From Nitzschia sp. pyKryTriq1 (Eukaryota > Bacillariophyta > Bacillariophyceae > Bacillariales > Bacillariaceae), in the NCBI GenBank assembly GCA_956465555.1, contig OY101131.1:385469-449468 (forward strand): DNA of 64,000 bases, read 5' to 3'. Positions within the stretch are counted from its first letter, which is position 1; every line of letters starts with the position of its first letter. Made by a program: the position numbers and the translations under genes. Below, piece after piece: positions 39,740 to 50,034 of the stretch. The notes beneath the pieces are model-generated. The model was not told the DNA's origin. It searched no databases and worked only from the letters and a program-made list of their open reading frames with translations.

Positions 39740-40843
39740 AACGGAAGGAGAGAGGACCGGTTTTAGTATTTTTGCGCGACGACTACATACTGTACAGTAC
39801 AAGATTTGATCAAGTGTTTTGCAAATGATTCAAATTTTATGAAGATAGAAAGTTTGTTATAAACACCATGATTAAATGATTACACAGGAAACACCTTGCT
39901 CTCTGTACGTACCGGTGCACATACTCTCTATCGATTGATTCCATATCTACTACTCTAGTACTCTCTACTCTAGAGAGCTTACTCGTAGTAGAGAGCTATT
40001 TCGATTGCGAGATTCTTTCTCGTTGAGCGGGGCGGAGCGAGGGTGGAGGAGCCGTCGCGTCTACACGGTACATACAGTATGGACTGCGAGTAAAGTTACC
40101 AGTCACGACAAGCACCAGTACACTTTTAGCTTTACTAGCTAGAGTAGAGAGATAGGCGAGCGAGAGGCTGATGATGTATGAAGCTTCGTACTGTATGAGA
40201 TTATTAGCGCGGCATCATTCGTTGATGATCGGGCTTATGATGTCAAGAGACTTTATTGCCCTGATACGTCAAGCCACGGACTATAAGCATCAGAGCTTAT
40301 GTTCAAGTCACGTAGAAATCATGCCATTTTCTACGGTGGTGGGCATCGCGTCACCCCTCAAAATATTTCTGGACGAAAAGCTCCTCTCTTATTTGACCAT
40401 GATGTAATTACAGTGACGTATTCTAGAAGAACAGTAGTTTTCAATTAAAGTGATTCTAACATTGTGACCATCAATCGATCATCATGAAGGCCGGCAGGGC
40501 TCGCCAACGGGAGGCCATGCCGGCTCTGACATGGCAGTTCCGTAAGGATACTGCATTCGCCTCATCCCTCTTTTTTAAAAATCCCCTAAAAGGACAGAAA
40601 AACCAGTCTGTCTGTGTGTCAGCCGATTGTGGTGCAGGGAGCGTGCGGGTCGCGGGTACCAGTACGTACAGTACAAGTACCTGTGGTACCGAAGTAGATG
40701 TAAAAATAAAACCGGCAAAAGACAGCATCGCGCATCTTCCGATCATCGAACGCAAATGCGAAGCAAAAGTAGTGTTGTTAAAATCCGTGAGTTCTAGGCA
40801 GTGGCTAGCGGCTCAGGGATTCGGGCTAAAGGACTAATTTGAC
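39740..40843. other. Intergenic region, no gene supported
   Basis: Long spacer with TACTCTAGTACTCTCTACTCTAGAGAG (in pieces, 39950-39980), GTACGTACCGGTGCAC near 39906 and GTACCAGTACGTACAGTACAAGTACC near 40657 (in pieces). Frames at 40171-40407 and 40484-40837 lack domains, and the latter runs through a GTAC repeat. Confidence 0.45.
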
Positions 40844-41130
40844 TGTGGGTTAACGAAGTGCGCTAACATAAATTAATGAGCTCTTGCTCTAACTGATGAA
40901 ATGAACTTTTGTTCATTTCTACTTTTCTTGAATCGTTGACATGTATTTCGATAGAAGTCTGTGGACTTCTTATAGTTTCTTGGAGGATCATAGACTGTCT
41001 CCGATTGTCTTAGAAAGAATCTCTGAGTCGTGGTCCAAACGTGTGTCGAACGTAATCGTGCGTAATCGTGAACGCTGGTCGCGTCCGTCCGTCATTCCAT
41101 GATCGTCCGTTGTAGGTGGATATTCGAACA
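40844..41130 (-). repeat. Copia-type LTR
   Basis: About 287 bases with TG...CA ends; read on the minus strand it begins TGTTCGAATATCCACC and ends TTCGTTAACCCACA. A purine-rich tract (GCGAGAGGGAG, 41131-41141) sits just before it on the minus strand, where a polypurine tract is expected upstream of a 3' LTR. I found no second copy of it in the window. Confidence 0.7.
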
Positions 41131-42880
41131 CTCCCTCTCGCGAGTAGGCAGTGAGTTGATTACCATCCGTTCATGCTCTTTCGGTGACGCTTGAAATCCG
41201 GCTCGTTCAGCGGTTTGGTCAGTATGTCTGCCGGTTGGTCGTAGGTACCAATAGGATGGATTGAGATCCAACCCTTCGTGACGTAGCTTCTAAAGTGGAA
41301 GAGTTTGTTGTTGAGGAATTTGGTTCGGGGGCGGAACTTGTGGTATCGTGCGATCTCGATAGCCCCGGAATTGTCCTCAAACACCTTGCAGTGCACTTCG
41401 GTGCGCGAAGTGTTTATTTCGAAACCTCGCTTCTTCATTTCCCGTAATAAGCTAATAATTGGAATGGCTTCTCGGAGCGCATATGATAGTCCCGTAATTT
41501 CGCTTTCGGTCGATGAGAGTGCGATCTCTTGTTGTAGTTGTGACTTGTACGCGATTGGCATTCCTGCGTAGCATATGTAGTACCCGTGACGTGACCGCGC
41601 GGTTGAACGGTCTATGCCTGCAAGTTCAGGATCCCAGTTTCCCGCAAAGTCCGCGTCGACGTAGACTTCCAGTGATTTCGTTGCGTCGGGTCTGAGAATT
41701 GTGCCCTCACCTTTCGTTGCCTTTAAGTAGCGTCCAATCCACTTAACAGCCTTTGCGTGCTCCATTTTTGGCTCTTGCGCAAAGCGTGCGCATTGATGTG
41801 TCGCGTAGGCTATCTCACTTCGCGAGCCTGCGACGAGATAATGTAACTTTCCGATGACCGATCGGTAGTTGAAATGGTTGTCGAAAGGTCTCGAATCGGG
41901 ATGTCGGGATAGCAGCTTGCTCGATGCCATCGGAGTTTCCTTCGTTGTGACATTGTCGTCGTTGAGTCTGAGGTCGTCCAGTACTTGTTGAATTAAACGT
42001 GGCTGCGATAATTTGATGGTTCCGTCGTCGCGGCGATCGATGTTCACACCGAGAAAATCCGATAGCGTTCCTTCAATAGTGATATCGAGTACTCTCTTCA
42101 TTTCTTCAACGGTCTCCATAATCTCATTTTTGTTCGGTCCGGCAAGAATGCTGTCGTCGGTGTACAAGACGTACATCATTTCGCCCTTGTAGAAAATGCA
42201 GTCGTCAAATTTGGATTGTGTGAATCCGAGATCGGTGAGCTTCTCTTTCAAATAGAGGTACCATGTTCGTCCGGCGTCTTTTCCACCGTAGAGGTTCTTG
42301 TGCACTTGGAGAACGTACTCCTCTGGGTTCTCCACTCCGTCGAGGGTGAATCCTCGTGGTATTTTCATGTATAGGTTGCGGACCGCTGGTGCTTGTGGAA
42401 AGGCCAGTACATAATCCAGTTGGACAGTGTGCCATTTCATTAGCAGAACCATCGCGAGGATCAGGCGAATTGCACTCCATCCCGCCACTGGGGCATATGT
42501 CTGCTCGTAGTGTTCGCCGTACACCATTTTGGAACCGTCAATATTGCATCTTGCCTTGTATTTCTTGACCTCGTTGGTTCGGACGTCGCGCTTGCGTCGT
42601 AGCTGCCACACTGCGGGTAGTATAGTGGCTCCCTCTGGAACTTTGGTTCGCTTAACGTAGCCGTATATGCCCCCGGCCACTTGTTGTTCGATCTCTAATT
42701 CCATTGCCTGCTGAAAGTGCTTCCAGTCCGGCTGCTTCATCGCCTCATGATAGTACAGTGTGTCGGGGTCTGCTTTTGCTTTGAAGGCGTAGATTTCTTC
42801 CAGTAGGTCATCGTTTCTTGGGAATTGAGCTTGGAGGGAGAAGATTTCGCTCTTATCTTCCGTGTTCTTTTCGATTTCTA
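40844..42880 (-). mobile_element. Ty1/copia pol fossil (reverse transcriptase, RNase H) with 3' LTR
   Basis: Minus-strand LTR-retroelement remnant of the Ty1/copia family, close to the lineage called CoDi in diatoms. The reverse transcriptase (start near 42700: EQQVAGGIYGYV, KARCNIDG, LDYVLAFPQA, YVLYTDDSILAG) is followed by RNase H (VYVDADFAGNWD, SSTESEITGLSYALREAIP), a polypurine tract and one LTR. The reverse transcriptase-RNase H frame looks open, suggesting a fairly young copy. Gag, protease and integrase and the other LTR are not seen, so the element is broken, with at least one large break. It lies antisense immediately upstream of the succinyl-CoA ligase beta gene. Confidence 0.92.
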
Positions 42881-43015
42881 GAAGACCAAAAGGAAAACGA
42901 AGCCCAACAAAAGCAAAGGACCTAATAAATACATACAGTACCACATACAGTATCGTTTTGCTTTTTGATCACAAAATGGAACCCAACAAAGCAACAATAC
43001 ATATTGCTGACAACA

Positions 43016-44569
43016 ATGCTTACTGCCTACTTTAAGCAGACCATACGCAGGCATTTTCTTCCAAGAGCCATTGCAGGAAGTGATGCTCGGCGGTATCTGA
43101 ACGTCCAGGAATACGTGTCGATGGATCTTATGAGATTGTACAATCTTCCGACCCCCACCTGTTACACAGCATCTACACCAATTGAAGCCGAGAAAATCTA
43201 CGTCAAATTGAATCCGCGTAAGTTATGGTGATGGCAGTTAGAATCCGATTGTACAGGCTGCGGTCGCGTCCTCCTTTGCAAACCGTTTCACCACCTTCCA
43301 TCATCCTGCTAATCGTCGTTGCTTACTCGTTTGCGTTCACGGATGGATGCGGTGCATCTCCTCGCTTTGTTTGTAGCCAATGCGAACTCAGCCGAGAATA
43401 ATGAGAAGAACGAAGCTGCCATTATCAAAGCCCAAGTATTGACGGGTGGGCGTGGCAAGGGCCACTTTGACAATGGATTTAAAGGGGGCGTCCGCTTTCT
43501 CACTTCTGCCTCACAAGCGTGCGATGTCGCTTCTCAGATGTTGGGGGCCAAGTTGATTACCAAACAGGCACCCAATGGGCTTCCATGTCATAATGTGCTC
43601 TTGAGAGAATGCTTTGATTTGGAGAGGGAACTCTACTTGTCCATCATCTTGGATCGAGAGTCGGGAGGGCCGATGTTAGTGGCGAGTTCTTCTGGAGGCA
43701 CCTCGATCGAAGAAGTGGCCGCGTCAAACCCCGAGTTGATCCACACCGAATCGATTGATATCATGGAAGGAATTACCGAAGAACAGTGCCAACGAGTCGC
43801 AGCGAATCTCGGATTTGCATCGTGCGATGATGCGTCCTCGTTGTATCATCAATGCACGGCGCTGATACGAAACCTGTATCGAATGTTTATTGCAACAGAC
43901 AGCTTACAAATCGAAATCAATCCTTTGGCCGAAACGCCTCAAGGCAAGCTTGTGATAGCGGACGCCAAACTTATAATTGACGATAGGGCGGCACTCAAGC
44001 ACCCTCAAATCTTTGCGCAGCGCGACTACAGCCAGGAAGATCCTCAAGAAGTAGTGGCCAGCAAATATGATCTCAACTACGTGAAGTTAGACGGGGATGT
44101 GGGATGTTTGGTCAATGGTGCGGGCCTATCCATGGCGACCATGGATTTGCTAAGCTCCGAAGGTGGCAAGCCCGCTTGCTTCTTGGATGTGGGAGGTGCG
44201 GCACAGCAAAGGTCCATAGATGGAGCCGTGGAGCTTTTAGATGGTGACGATAATGTCCAATCCATATTTGTCAATATTTTTGGAGGCATCGTTCGGTGCG
44301 ATTCGATTGCTCAAGGGTTGATCCACGCATTTGAAAACGGAAAAGTGAAAAAACCTACTGTCGTGCGCTTGGCGGGCAACAATGCCCAGAAGGCCATTCA
44401 AATGCTACAAGCGTCAGAGATTCCAATGATGATTGTGGAACAGGACTGGGAAGTCGCTGCAAGGAAAGTTGTAGAGATTGCCGACGCATGCAAGCAAGGC
44501 ACATACTACAGCGAGATGATGGTTGACTCAGACCAAGGCAGAACAAGAGAGGGAACCATGTCTGCATAG
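43016..44569 (+). CDS. LSC2: Succinyl-CoA ligase beta subunit, mitochondrial
   Basis: Two exons, 43016-43217 and 43377-44569, with a 159-nt GT-AG intron (phase 1), give about 464 residues. The N-terminus (MLTAYFKQTIRRHFLPRAI) is a basic, Ser-poor amphipathic presequence suited to mitochondria, followed by RRYLNVQEYVSMDLM, the conserved start of the family. The ATP-grasp domain shows AIIKAQVLTGGRGKG, LLRECFDLERELYLSIILDR, SSGGTSIEEVA, IEINPLAETPQGKLVIADAK (in pieces) and IDDRAALKHP. The C-terminal CoA-ligase domain has LVNGAGLSMATMDLL, PACFLDVGG and FVNIFGGIVRCDSIAQGL. The enzyme works in the TCA cycle, forming ATP or GTP from succinyl-CoA with the alpha subunit. ATP or GTP specificity cannot be told. 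Its promoter abuts a copia fossil. Confidence 0.95.
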
Positions 44570-44735
44570 GATATCTGAATATATTTTTTCATTTTCGTTC
44601 GCCTTTCGTCCTATCGTTCCTTTATAGTTCTTCTAAAGGAGCAGTTTCCTAATTTGGTACCCTACGAGTATTCCTGTTACTAGAATAGATGCTGAATAAA
44701 AAAGCAATGAAAACAATTCGTGACCTTACTAGCAT

Positions 44736-47149
44736 TTATTGTCTGGATCTATCTAGAAGGTCAGCAATGTCCTGCAGGGCCTGGTCCAGAAACTTGCAGA
44801 ATGGCTCCACGTAGTTGTTTTCCTTTTTGGAAGTGACCGTGTACACGAATGATTCCTTCTCGGCATTGAAGCCAATACCGAGGCCATCTTCCTCGACAGG
44901 CCCAAACCCGGGCAGAAATACCACAGAACTTGTAGAAAGTCGGAATTTCTTGGAACGTTGAAACAGAGGGTGCGAAAAGAGCTTGGGTGCCTCTTCTCCT
45001 TGTTTGAGCATATTCATAAGTCCAAAGAGGTGTCGATCGACACCGTGGCCTCTTGATGCATTGGTTTGATACTCTCCAATCACGGATGTTGCCGCCTGTA
45101 CCGCCATAAGTTTCTCATCGACAGTGGCCTTGTCATCTGAGATAGTCCTTACAAACGACAGAGTCTCGGGTAAAACAGGCCGCACTGCTTCTGTTCGGCC
45201 ATGTAAGAACGCCCTCGTCGAAGCGGCTTCGTACGTCGGTACCAATTTTCCAAACAGACGATAACTTGCTAATTGGATAGCCAACTGGGCCAACAAGGGA
45301 CCATCATACCCCCATTGCTTGGCCTTTTTCTTTCCGAGCCCTTCAAATCGCAAGGTGCCTACATCAAATTGAGACGAGAGTTCGACGTGGTGTTGTCGCG
45401 ACCGTTCGGAAATTTCCGTAGCGCGCTTGAGGAGAGCGGGGTCCTTCCAACATTCGGCAAAGACGTTAGCTACTCGTCCTCTCGCACTGCTGATACTAGT
45501 ATCGTCCTCCTCACCGGAGTCATATCGTTTGGCAAGTCGATGATACGTATTCTTCACGATGCGTTGAATGACCGTGATGACGGGGGCCGCATCCACCATG
45601 CTGTGTTCCCCCTGATAGGCCACGGCCCCATCCCGCATGACCAAAATCTGCATACTCTTGTCAAACCAACGATTGGCACCCGCCTTTTCTCCACCATGCC
45701 AAAATTGACGTGCCTTTTCCGAAAATGTGGTGGGTGCCTGTTTGATCATTGTTTTGGACAGTATGATAATGCAAGAAGAAGCAACACGAAAGTGCGGAAA
45801 GTGAGTTTGGGTCTTGACACTTTAGCAGTATAGTACTAGAACAAGAGCAGTATGTTGTATGTATTACTGACCTCATCGTCCAGATTCAACAAAAAGGCCG
45901 CGCTTTCCAAACGTTCCAAGGCCTGGGCCATGACAGGGGAATGATCGATCAATTCTTGGCGCATCTCGGCCCATTCATCGCGAGGCAGACTGGTGCACCA
46001 CCCCAGTTGGGGCCAAGACTCGTGCTGCTTGGCCAGTTTTTGACATTGTCGCAGTTGCGCTTGCAACGCTGGCAATGGTAATGGATCTTCATTCTCGTCG
46101 ACTATATCAATTTCAAAGAATTGTCCCTTGACGGCGACAACAGAATGTTTATAGAGAGCCGGATCATACAAGTGATAGAAATCTTGGGGAAGGGCTGGAA
46201 CGCGCGATGCATGAAACATGTATTTGAATCCGACGCTACAAAGGGGAGCGTTACCGGCCATGGTATCGGGAGGGAGGGTACCACTGCAAATGAGTTTGCG
46301 CGATTCGGCCACATTATGAAGAATGGCCGCTGCGCGCAACAGACCCGGCGACTCCTCCTCCTCCCCCTTGTCGCTGTTGCTTGTTTCGTCTTCGTCCCCG
46401 CCCTCCAAGAGTGACAACAGTTTCTCGTCATCTGGGACCATCAAATAGTAGCTCACATAGTGCGACAAAGGTTGGCGATATTGCAAGTAGGCTTGAGATT
46501 GCCACCACGCTTGAACCCAGGAGGTGTCCACTTGACGGTTGGCGTGCTCGAGTAATCGTTGATGAAGGGGCTCGGCCTCGGAACAGAAATCTTGCCAGGC
46601 TTGGAGAAAGGTTTGAACTTCGGTTTCATTCGTTTGTGGTTCCTGCTGGGCTAGTGTCAATACTGTCGGCAAGAGACGTTCTGCCGTGGCATTTAATGGA
46701 GGGATGGGTAATTTGGGCAATATTGGTGTTTCTTCTTGGTCTGCTAGCAATGCAGACCGTCTTTGTCGACTGTAGAGAGGCCCTCCAATGTGTTCCTCTA
46801 GATATAAATCTTGCGCATAATCTCCATGAGCCTTTACCCTGCCATTAGCTGGATCTGCAAAGTGCCAAGGTTTAAAGATGGAAGAATACTTCGGCCGGAT
46901 GGTGTCGAATTCGATGTCGATATCGTTTCGAGTGGCACTGCTACCATCGGTTAAATTCATCATATCTTCTTGTCGATAATGGAGAGCGGATGGCTGCTGC
47001 TCCTGTCCGTGACGGCGAGTCGTCGTCGTTATTTTTGTGGTGCGACATTTTGCCACAAGCGTTGTTCTCGTCGGCGCAAAGGCTGCTGCCATCACCGGAA
47101 ATAGGAGTAATGCAATCATCACCCAATACTTCATCATGTTCATCCTCAT
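44736..47149 (-). CDS. Carnitine/choline O-acyltransferase with plastid-type presequence
   Basis: Two exons, 47149-45872 and 45737-44736, join LLNLDDE to APTTFSEKARQFWHGG across a 134-nt intron (phase 0), giving about 759 residues. An in-frame acceptor 75 bases upstream (after 45813) would insert 25 residues but breaks the family spacing. Family landmarks are YSSIFKPWHFADP and LLPTVLTLA at the start, SHYVSYYLMVPDD, RKLICSGTLPPDTMAGNAPLCSVGFKYMFHASRVP (in pieces), NRWFDKSMQILVMRDG, catalytic His471 in GEHSMVDAAP, and SSVVFLPGFGPVEEDGLGIGFN. It transfers acyl groups between CoA and carnitine. The N-terminus is a signal peptide (YWVMIALLLFPVMAAA) followed by FAPTR, the diatom plastid cleavage motif, rather than a mitochondrial or peroxisomal signal; no C-terminal peroxisome tripeptide is present (ends DRSRQ). 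Head to head with an acylcarnitine carrier gene. Confidence 0.88.
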
Positions 47150-47566
47150 TGTAGACTTCTTATTTTGCTCTCAGTATGTTGTGGGTAATGGTACCATCAG
47201 GTACTGGTACACTACGAGTTGTTTGTTGTTTGCGTTGTACTGTAGTAATTCCAATGAAAACGAAGAAGCTATGTAGTAGATATTTTATTATCCAAAGAAG
47301 ATACCCGGTATTCGGAGTTCGCGTTACGTAGAAAGTGTACTGATTCCTACGCGCCTGCTCGCAAACGCGAACCGCCATGTGAAAAAATAAGATCCGAAAT
47401 CGGAACGAGATACCGCCCGGTACCTGCTGTATGCTACCTATTATCCACCATCGGAAGAACGTTCATAAAAAGAACAAGCCAATTTCAAATTCCAAATAAA
47501 AGACTATTATAACATTACTGTATCGACAAGAAGGCACCCATCCCACAGCAACATCAAACGATCATC
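47150..47566. promoter_or_regulatory. Shared divergent promoter of the carnitine gene pair
   Basis: 417 bases between the start codons of the carnitine acyltransferase (minus) and the acylcarnitine carrier (plus). Both promoters must fit here. It contains GGTACCATCAGGTACTGGTACAC (in pieces) at 47190-47212, CCCGGTACC near 47415, and an AT-rich stretch at 47460-47520 near the carrier start. No TATA box is convincing. Co-regulation is inferred from arrangement. Confidence 0.55.
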
Positions 47567-48960
47567 ATGACGAAACTATCCCAGCATTCGCACCATTATA
47601 CCCGAGACAGCATGATTTTCCTCGGCCTCGCGCTGCTACTTTCGTGGACTTGGCTGTCGCCGAGGGTGTCGGCGGCCGAATTTCGGCCTTGGCTCACTAA
47701 TCTGCACAGCTTTGCCGGTGGGGGTAAGGATTATTGCTCACCTAGAACTCGATGAGGAAAATTGCTGCCCATGATGCTGCTGCGAATTCACTCCGCCCTA
47801 CTCTTTTTCTTCGTGCGTCTTCTTCTTCAGGTGTGGGTGGCATTTGTTCCGTGTTGGTCGGTCACCCACTCGATTTGGTAAAAGTAAGGCTACAGACGAG
47901 TAGCAGCAGTACTAATAAGAAAGATAAGAACAATATGAAGCAGTCGGGGACGTTTGCGACACTCTGGGAAATTGTTAAGAAAGAAGGACCGGGGGGTCTG
48001 TATAGAGGAGTGGCGGCACCCCTAGTTGCGGTAAGAAAAACAAGAACCTAGTACTACTAGCATTATCCAGCAGCAACAGATAACAACAGTCCATTCATCA
48101 TTACTCAATATCTGCTCCATTGCCCCTATTTTGAATTGTTTCACTGCCTATTACTGCTACACAGGTGGCTCCGATCTGGGCAGTGAGTTTCTGGGGCTTT
48201 GATACCGGTGATAGGCTCGTACGCGTCTTTGCCAAATTGGGGCCCGAGGCGCCGCTCAATATTGTTCAGCTTTGCCTTGCCGGGGGATTTTCAGCATTTC
48301 CCACAGCTCTCGTCATGGTACCGGTAAGTAGTAGTAAAATTGCTATCAACGACATTTGACGACATGATGATTGCTGTCAATAACTTCTGTTCCAACAAAG
48401 TCGTCGGCGTCCCCTCTCTCAACCAATTCCCCCGACTCGCTCAATGATGATAGGCCGAACGAATCAAGTGTCTCTTACAAATTCAGCAAGAAGAAGAAGG
48501 TGGTGGTGGTAAAGGAAGCATGAACTACAAAGGTTTCGGGGATTGCGCTACTCGGATTTACAAAGAGTCCGGATTGAAAGGTCTTTACAAGGGAATGGTA
48601 TTGACGTTGATGCGTGATGTACCCGGCTGCATGGCCTACTTTGGTGTGTATACAGTCGCCAAGAATGCGTTTGGACAGTCTCCACTGGCCCCCTTAGCGG
48701 CGGGAGCTATGGCAGGGGTCGCATTTTGGCCTGTGGTTTTGCCAATGGATTGTTTGAAATCACGATATCAAACGGCGCCAGAGGGTACCTATCAAAACGT
48801 CGGAGAAGTGTTTACAAAACTCATGGAAGAAGAAGAGGGCCCGGCAGGTCTCTTTCGTGGAATTGGTCCCGCCATGATCCGCGCCATGCCCGCCAATGCC
48901 ATAAGCTTTTTGGGAGCCGAGTTGACCAAGAAAGCGCTAGCAGGTGGAATGGGTATGTAG
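47567..48960 (+). CDS. Carnitine/acylcarnitine carrier (SLC25A20-like)
   Basis: Four exons, 47567-47723, 47831-48030, 48165-48323 and 48454-48960, with three GT-AG introns (107, 134, 130 nt), encode about 340 residues of the mitochondrial-carrier family. Three repeats carry the signature PxDxxKxRxQ: GHPLDLVKVRLQT, VPAERIKCLLQIQ (the E-R-I-K form typical of carnitine/acylcarnitine and ornithine carriers) and LPMDCLKSRYQT. VLTLMRDVP, KSRYQTAPEGTYQN and MIRAMPANAISFLG match the acylcarnitine carrier closely. The protein swaps acylcarnitine for carnitine. Oddly, the first 40 residues form a signal-peptide-like leader (IFLGLALLLSWTWLSPRVSAA) not found in mitochondrial members, so location is uncertain. 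Divergent from the acyltransferase gene. Confidence 0.9.
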
Positions 48961-49559
48961 TAGTACTAGTAGTAGGTAGTACTAGTAGTACTAGTAGGGT
49001 AGTATTCATCGAACTGACACATAGCCTAACAATGCTAGACATCGGAACCCCAAATTATGCGCTCATACTTTTGCCTACACCAATTATTGACTACTTTATG
49101 AATGTGCTGAGCGGCTTTGACATCACTCAACACGCAACGGTAGTACGACGAGGAGTATTTGTAGTAGTACTGCAGCAATTTTTCTACTGGTGTTGAGATA
49201 GTATATGCTCCTTCAAATGTATTGGCAGCCTTCTGGATCTCTTCTGCAAAGATTTCTCTACTTCATCTTCTTGATCTTTACTCGGTCTTGCAGGATGAAA
49301 TGGCTTCTGCTGGCTTTTGATCCATACCAATAGTATTATAGTAGGTCGTCGTCCTCCTCGGATCCGTTCTTGGTTGCTTGGACTCATTCGATCTTATGGA
49401 CTCGCTTGACTCAGCCCGTGTCGTCTGCTAGCAAAAGGCAAAAGCAAAATAAGGCAGCACTGTTTCGATTGCATCGTTCAATTCAAATAGCTAGCAATAA
49501 TAGCTGGGTGGTCATCACGATAATCCATTAATGTTATACAAGAGTTACGCGTGGCACTA
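48961..49559. other. Carrier 3' flank and spacer
   Basis: TAGTACTAGTAGTAGGTAGT (in pieces) forms a short CTAG/AGTA repeat at 48959-48999, immediately after the stop codon and probably inside the 3' UTR. The rest is spacer without a supported gene. Confidence 0.5.
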
Positions 49560-50034
49560 TTACAAAAGTGCGTCATGGAATTCTGAGCCGAAACTAGACG
49601 TCTCAACACTGACTTGTTTCTTTGAACTCCAATAAATTGGTGCACTGTTCAAATATACGATGAAGCCAGAGCGAGATCGTCTCGTCATAGTGTCAGTGGC
49701 ATGGTCAGCGTCGACATAGGCTCGCATAGTGAATCCAAGTCCACGGGGTGCTGGCATGTTGGAAGGCATCAGCCTTTGTGGCAGGTCGCATCCAGACGTC
49801 TGGATCAGCAAGGCATGGTTTGAATCCAAGGAAGCTCATGCATTCGCGTAGGTGATTCCGGAAGTCTCGTCCCGCAGTTTTACCACCATAGAGGGCTCGT
49901 CGGATTAGCGCCCTCTTGCCAACATTCTCAAGGCCAAATTCCGGGCCGCAGATAACGTCGCGCGTCTCACACGCACCCGAGTCATTACGGGCCGACCACG
50001 TCATCGACTGGTCGTGGCTAGGGCGTCTGCGCAT
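49560..50034 (-). mobile_element. Ty1/copia pol fossil fragment (reverse transcriptase and RNase H)
   Basis: Minus-strand remnant with recognisable copia pieces: a reverse transcriptase tail (RRALYGGKTAGRDFRNHLRE; FLGFKPCLADPDVWMRPA) and an RNase H part (YVDADHATDTMTRRSRSGFIVYLN; IYWSSKKQVSVETSSFGSEF). It belongs to a different sublineage from the copy at 40.8-42.9 kb. It is broken with several breaks and has no LTR that I can see, so it looks older than that copy. Confidence 0.8.

Noticed and set aside
40484-40837. 117-codon frame beside the LTR
   Set aside because: Contains a GTAC repeat read as Ser/Thr and has no recognisable domain.
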